Assembly: GCA_947089855.1 (NCBI GenBank)
Contig: CAMUML010000002.1
Span: forward strand, 61,549-125,548
DNA length: 64,000 nucleotides
Direction: 5' to 3'
Source: an uncultured Eubacterium sp.
GTDB lineage: Bacteria > Bacillota > Clostridia > Lachnospirales > Lachnospiraceae
Numbering within the stretch: the first letter of the stretch is position 1; each line of letters starts with the position of its first letter. Both the position numbers and the translations under genes were made by a program. This document shows, one piece after another, positions 63,092-64,000 of this stretch. The notes under the pieces are model-generated. The model saw only the letters and a list, made by a program, of their open reading frames with translations. It had not been told where the DNA came from and did not search any database.

Positions 63092-63120
63092 TTGGCGGAA
63101 TTAGAAAAATGTGGTATATT
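63092..63120 (+). promoter_or_regulatory. Promoter of the holin-like toxin gene
   Basis: TTGGCG (63092-63097), 17 bp, TATATT (63115-63120) with an extended TGG before it. About 100 nt of leader lies between it and the toxin start, which may fold and delay translation. Confidence 0.6.
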
Positions 63121-63218
63121 GTCGATATGGGAAAACCATAGAGCCAGGCGGCTTTACCCCTCTTTTTATTCGGAGGGTTCAAAGTAGCCCTCCAGACGAA
63201 AGAAAGGAGGGTGAAACA

Positions 63219-63314
63219 ATGTATGTTACATATCAGGATTTGATTCAGATAGGTATACTCGTTGTCGCCCTTGCGAATTTGTTTTATCAGATTTACAAGG
63301 GAAAAAAGAAATAG
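63219..63314 (+). CDS. Putative holin-like toxin (type I toxin), 31 residues
   Basis: ATG 63219 has AAAGGAGGG before it. The peptide starts MYVTYQDLIQIGILVVALANL and ends YKGKKK, one membrane helix with a Lys tail, typical of the TxpA/Hol-Tox type I toxins of Firmicutes that damage the membrane when overproduced. A convergent promoter (63415-63443) would make an antisense RNA over its 3' end. It lies next to a mobile-gene cluster. Confidence 0.75.
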   Translation: MYVTYQDLIQIGILVVALANLFYQIYKGKKK

Positions 63315-63408
63315 CCGCCACTACGCCAATAGTGACGGCTGACCCTTTTCGGAGGGTATAGTCGGTTGTTAAAGGGGGTAGAGCCGCTTCTATGGCTTTC
63401 CCTTTTCT
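63302..63408 (-). ncRNA. Predicted antisense RNA antitoxin of the holin-like toxin
   Basis: The promoter TTGAAA, 17 bp, TATATT on the minus strand starts at about 63408. The RNA would run into the hairpin AGCCGtCACTA/TAGTGgCGGCT (63313-63340) and a T-run inside the toxin's last codons, ending near 63302. It covers the toxin mRNA 3' region, as RatA does for TxpA. Not proven. Confidence 0.6.
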
Positions 63409-63414
63409 ACGTCT

Positions 63415-63443
63415 AATATAGCACATCCGCAATCAGTTTTCAA
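63415..63443 (-). promoter_or_regulatory. Promoter of the antisense RNA
   Basis: Minus-strand -35 TTGAAA (63438-63443) and -10 TATATT (63415-63420) with exactly 17 bp between. This is a good housekeeping-type promoter with no gene after it other than the predicted antisense RNA. Confidence 0.65.
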
Positions 63444-63532
63444 GAGCCTTTTTTATCTGGCACATACTGAAAAATATCCCCTATATCGCAATGGAACAGT
63501 TCACATATTTTGCAGACAGCTTCAACAGGTAT
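63440..63532 (-). pseudogene. C-terminal fragment of a Cro/CI-type HTH regulator
   Basis: 30 residues with VCKICELFHCDIGDIFQYVPD, typical of the end of small YozG-like or Cro/CI repressors. The N-terminus is missing, with an in-frame stop upstream. The insertion sequence to the right may have removed it. Confidence 0.6.
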
Positions 63533-63713
63533 CTATTATAAAGACTTATTGCTTGCCAGACATAGGGATTTGTAGATAATCAACCCGAGTTTGCCACTTG
63601 AATAAACCAGCTTCATAAAAAATTTCCTTATTTTGCAAGGTTTTCCTTGCTTTTTTTATTGTTTTATGATATAATAATATAGTAGGTCTATAGGTCTATT
63701 TCAGGAGGGCGTC

Positions 63714-64000
63714 ATGTACGTTGAATGTTTTACGAATAATGGAAAACCATATCTTCGCCTGGTCCAGTCTGTCCGGGTCACGAACCAGGCTGGCAAAAAA
63801 ATACCGCAAAAACAGGTTGTTTTCAATATCGGGCCTTTGGACCGCTTTGATGACGGACAGCCTGACTATGTGGAGCGTCTTAAAAAATCCTTCAAGACCG
63901 GCACCCCTCTGATCCCCGCCCTTGAACCGTACTGCCAGAGCCCTAATCCTGCACAGGACTATCATTTCTCTATAAAGGAAGGCAGCCCTGACTGCTTCGG
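63714..64000 (+). CDS. IS transposase, N-terminal part (IS1634-like), runs off window
   Basis: The first 95 residues begin MYVECFTNNGKPYLRLVQSV, then KKIPQKQVVFNIGPLDRFDDGQPDYVERL. From memory this start is typical of IS1634-type transposases (DDE). AGGAGGGC lies before the ATG, and a promoter with TATAAT at 63670-63675 lies upstream. The left end of the element should be between 63533 and 63640. The rest is beyond the window. Confidence 0.8.
   Translation, partial: MYVECFTNNGKPYLRLVQSVRVTNQAGKKIPQKQVVFNIGPLDRFDDGQPDYVERLKKSFKTGTPLIPALEPYCQSPNPAQDYHFSIKEGSPDCF

Overview
The window looks like a chromosomal segment of a Firmicute of class Clostridia, most likely a Lachnospiraceae gut bacterium. 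The basis is strong AGGAGG ribosome sites, the gene families present (CdaA/CdaR/GlmM, RecD2, a YvyF-like flagellar protein, Mbl-FlhO-FlhP, LCP proteins, tandem signal peptidases, a secreted C1 peptidase with leucine-rich repeats) and moderate GC with AT-rich islands. No rRNA, tRNA or CRISPR array was recognised.

Layout. 1-1853 (minus): uridine phosphorylase-like gene and two type I signal peptidases, the second cut by the window edge. 2353-5639: Entner-Doudoroff-type sugar acid genes (KDPG aldolase and KDG kinase) with a divergent second PfkB kinase. 5665-9659: MATE exporter, secreted His-rich peptidoglycan-binding protein, GNAT acetyltransferase and carbamate kinase. A 27-bp dyad motif recurs at four promoter regions here. 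10039-41516 (all minus): a long run that, in transcription order, holds two membrane proteins, CdaA and CdaR (c-di-AMP synthesis and control), GlmM, an HPr-like protein, dTDP-rhamnose genes, glycosyltransferases, two polyprenyl glycosylphosphotransferases, an ABC polysaccharide exporter, two LCP ligases, GlmS, a C1 peptidase and an HtrA protease. Together they form a wall or cell-surface polysaccharide factory joined to amino-sugar supply and c-di-AMP signalling. 42097-54085: YvyF-like protein, ComF, RecD2, flagellar rod genes, an MreB/Mbl actin, UvrA and UvrB.

54100-64000 is an AT-richer plasticity zone. It has broken RhuM and HEPN-like genes, a displaced 5' fragment of uvrB, two decayed tyrosine integrases, an Rpn-like nuclease fragment, a RadC/JAB protein, a truncated ERCC4 nuclease, two paralogous proteins of unknown function, a frameshifted sigma-70-like gene, a type I toxin gene with a predicted antisense RNA, and the start of a transposase of the IS1634-like type.

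The most unusual content is a family of small non-coding mobile elements ending in GTTACTATTCAC. Three are 144 bp long once insertions are removed, and all have clean 8-bp target duplications. A longer relative is nested around one of them. Each full element folds as three hairpins. The stems differ between relatives but stay paired, while a 15-nt linker is conserved, so the transcript structure may be under selection. The second notable case is uvrB. Its first ~90 codons look foreign and low in GC, while an older, more host-like 5' end with its own ribosome site lies 1.5 kb upstream. This is what an element that integrates in a gene and supplies a replacement 5' end would leave behind.
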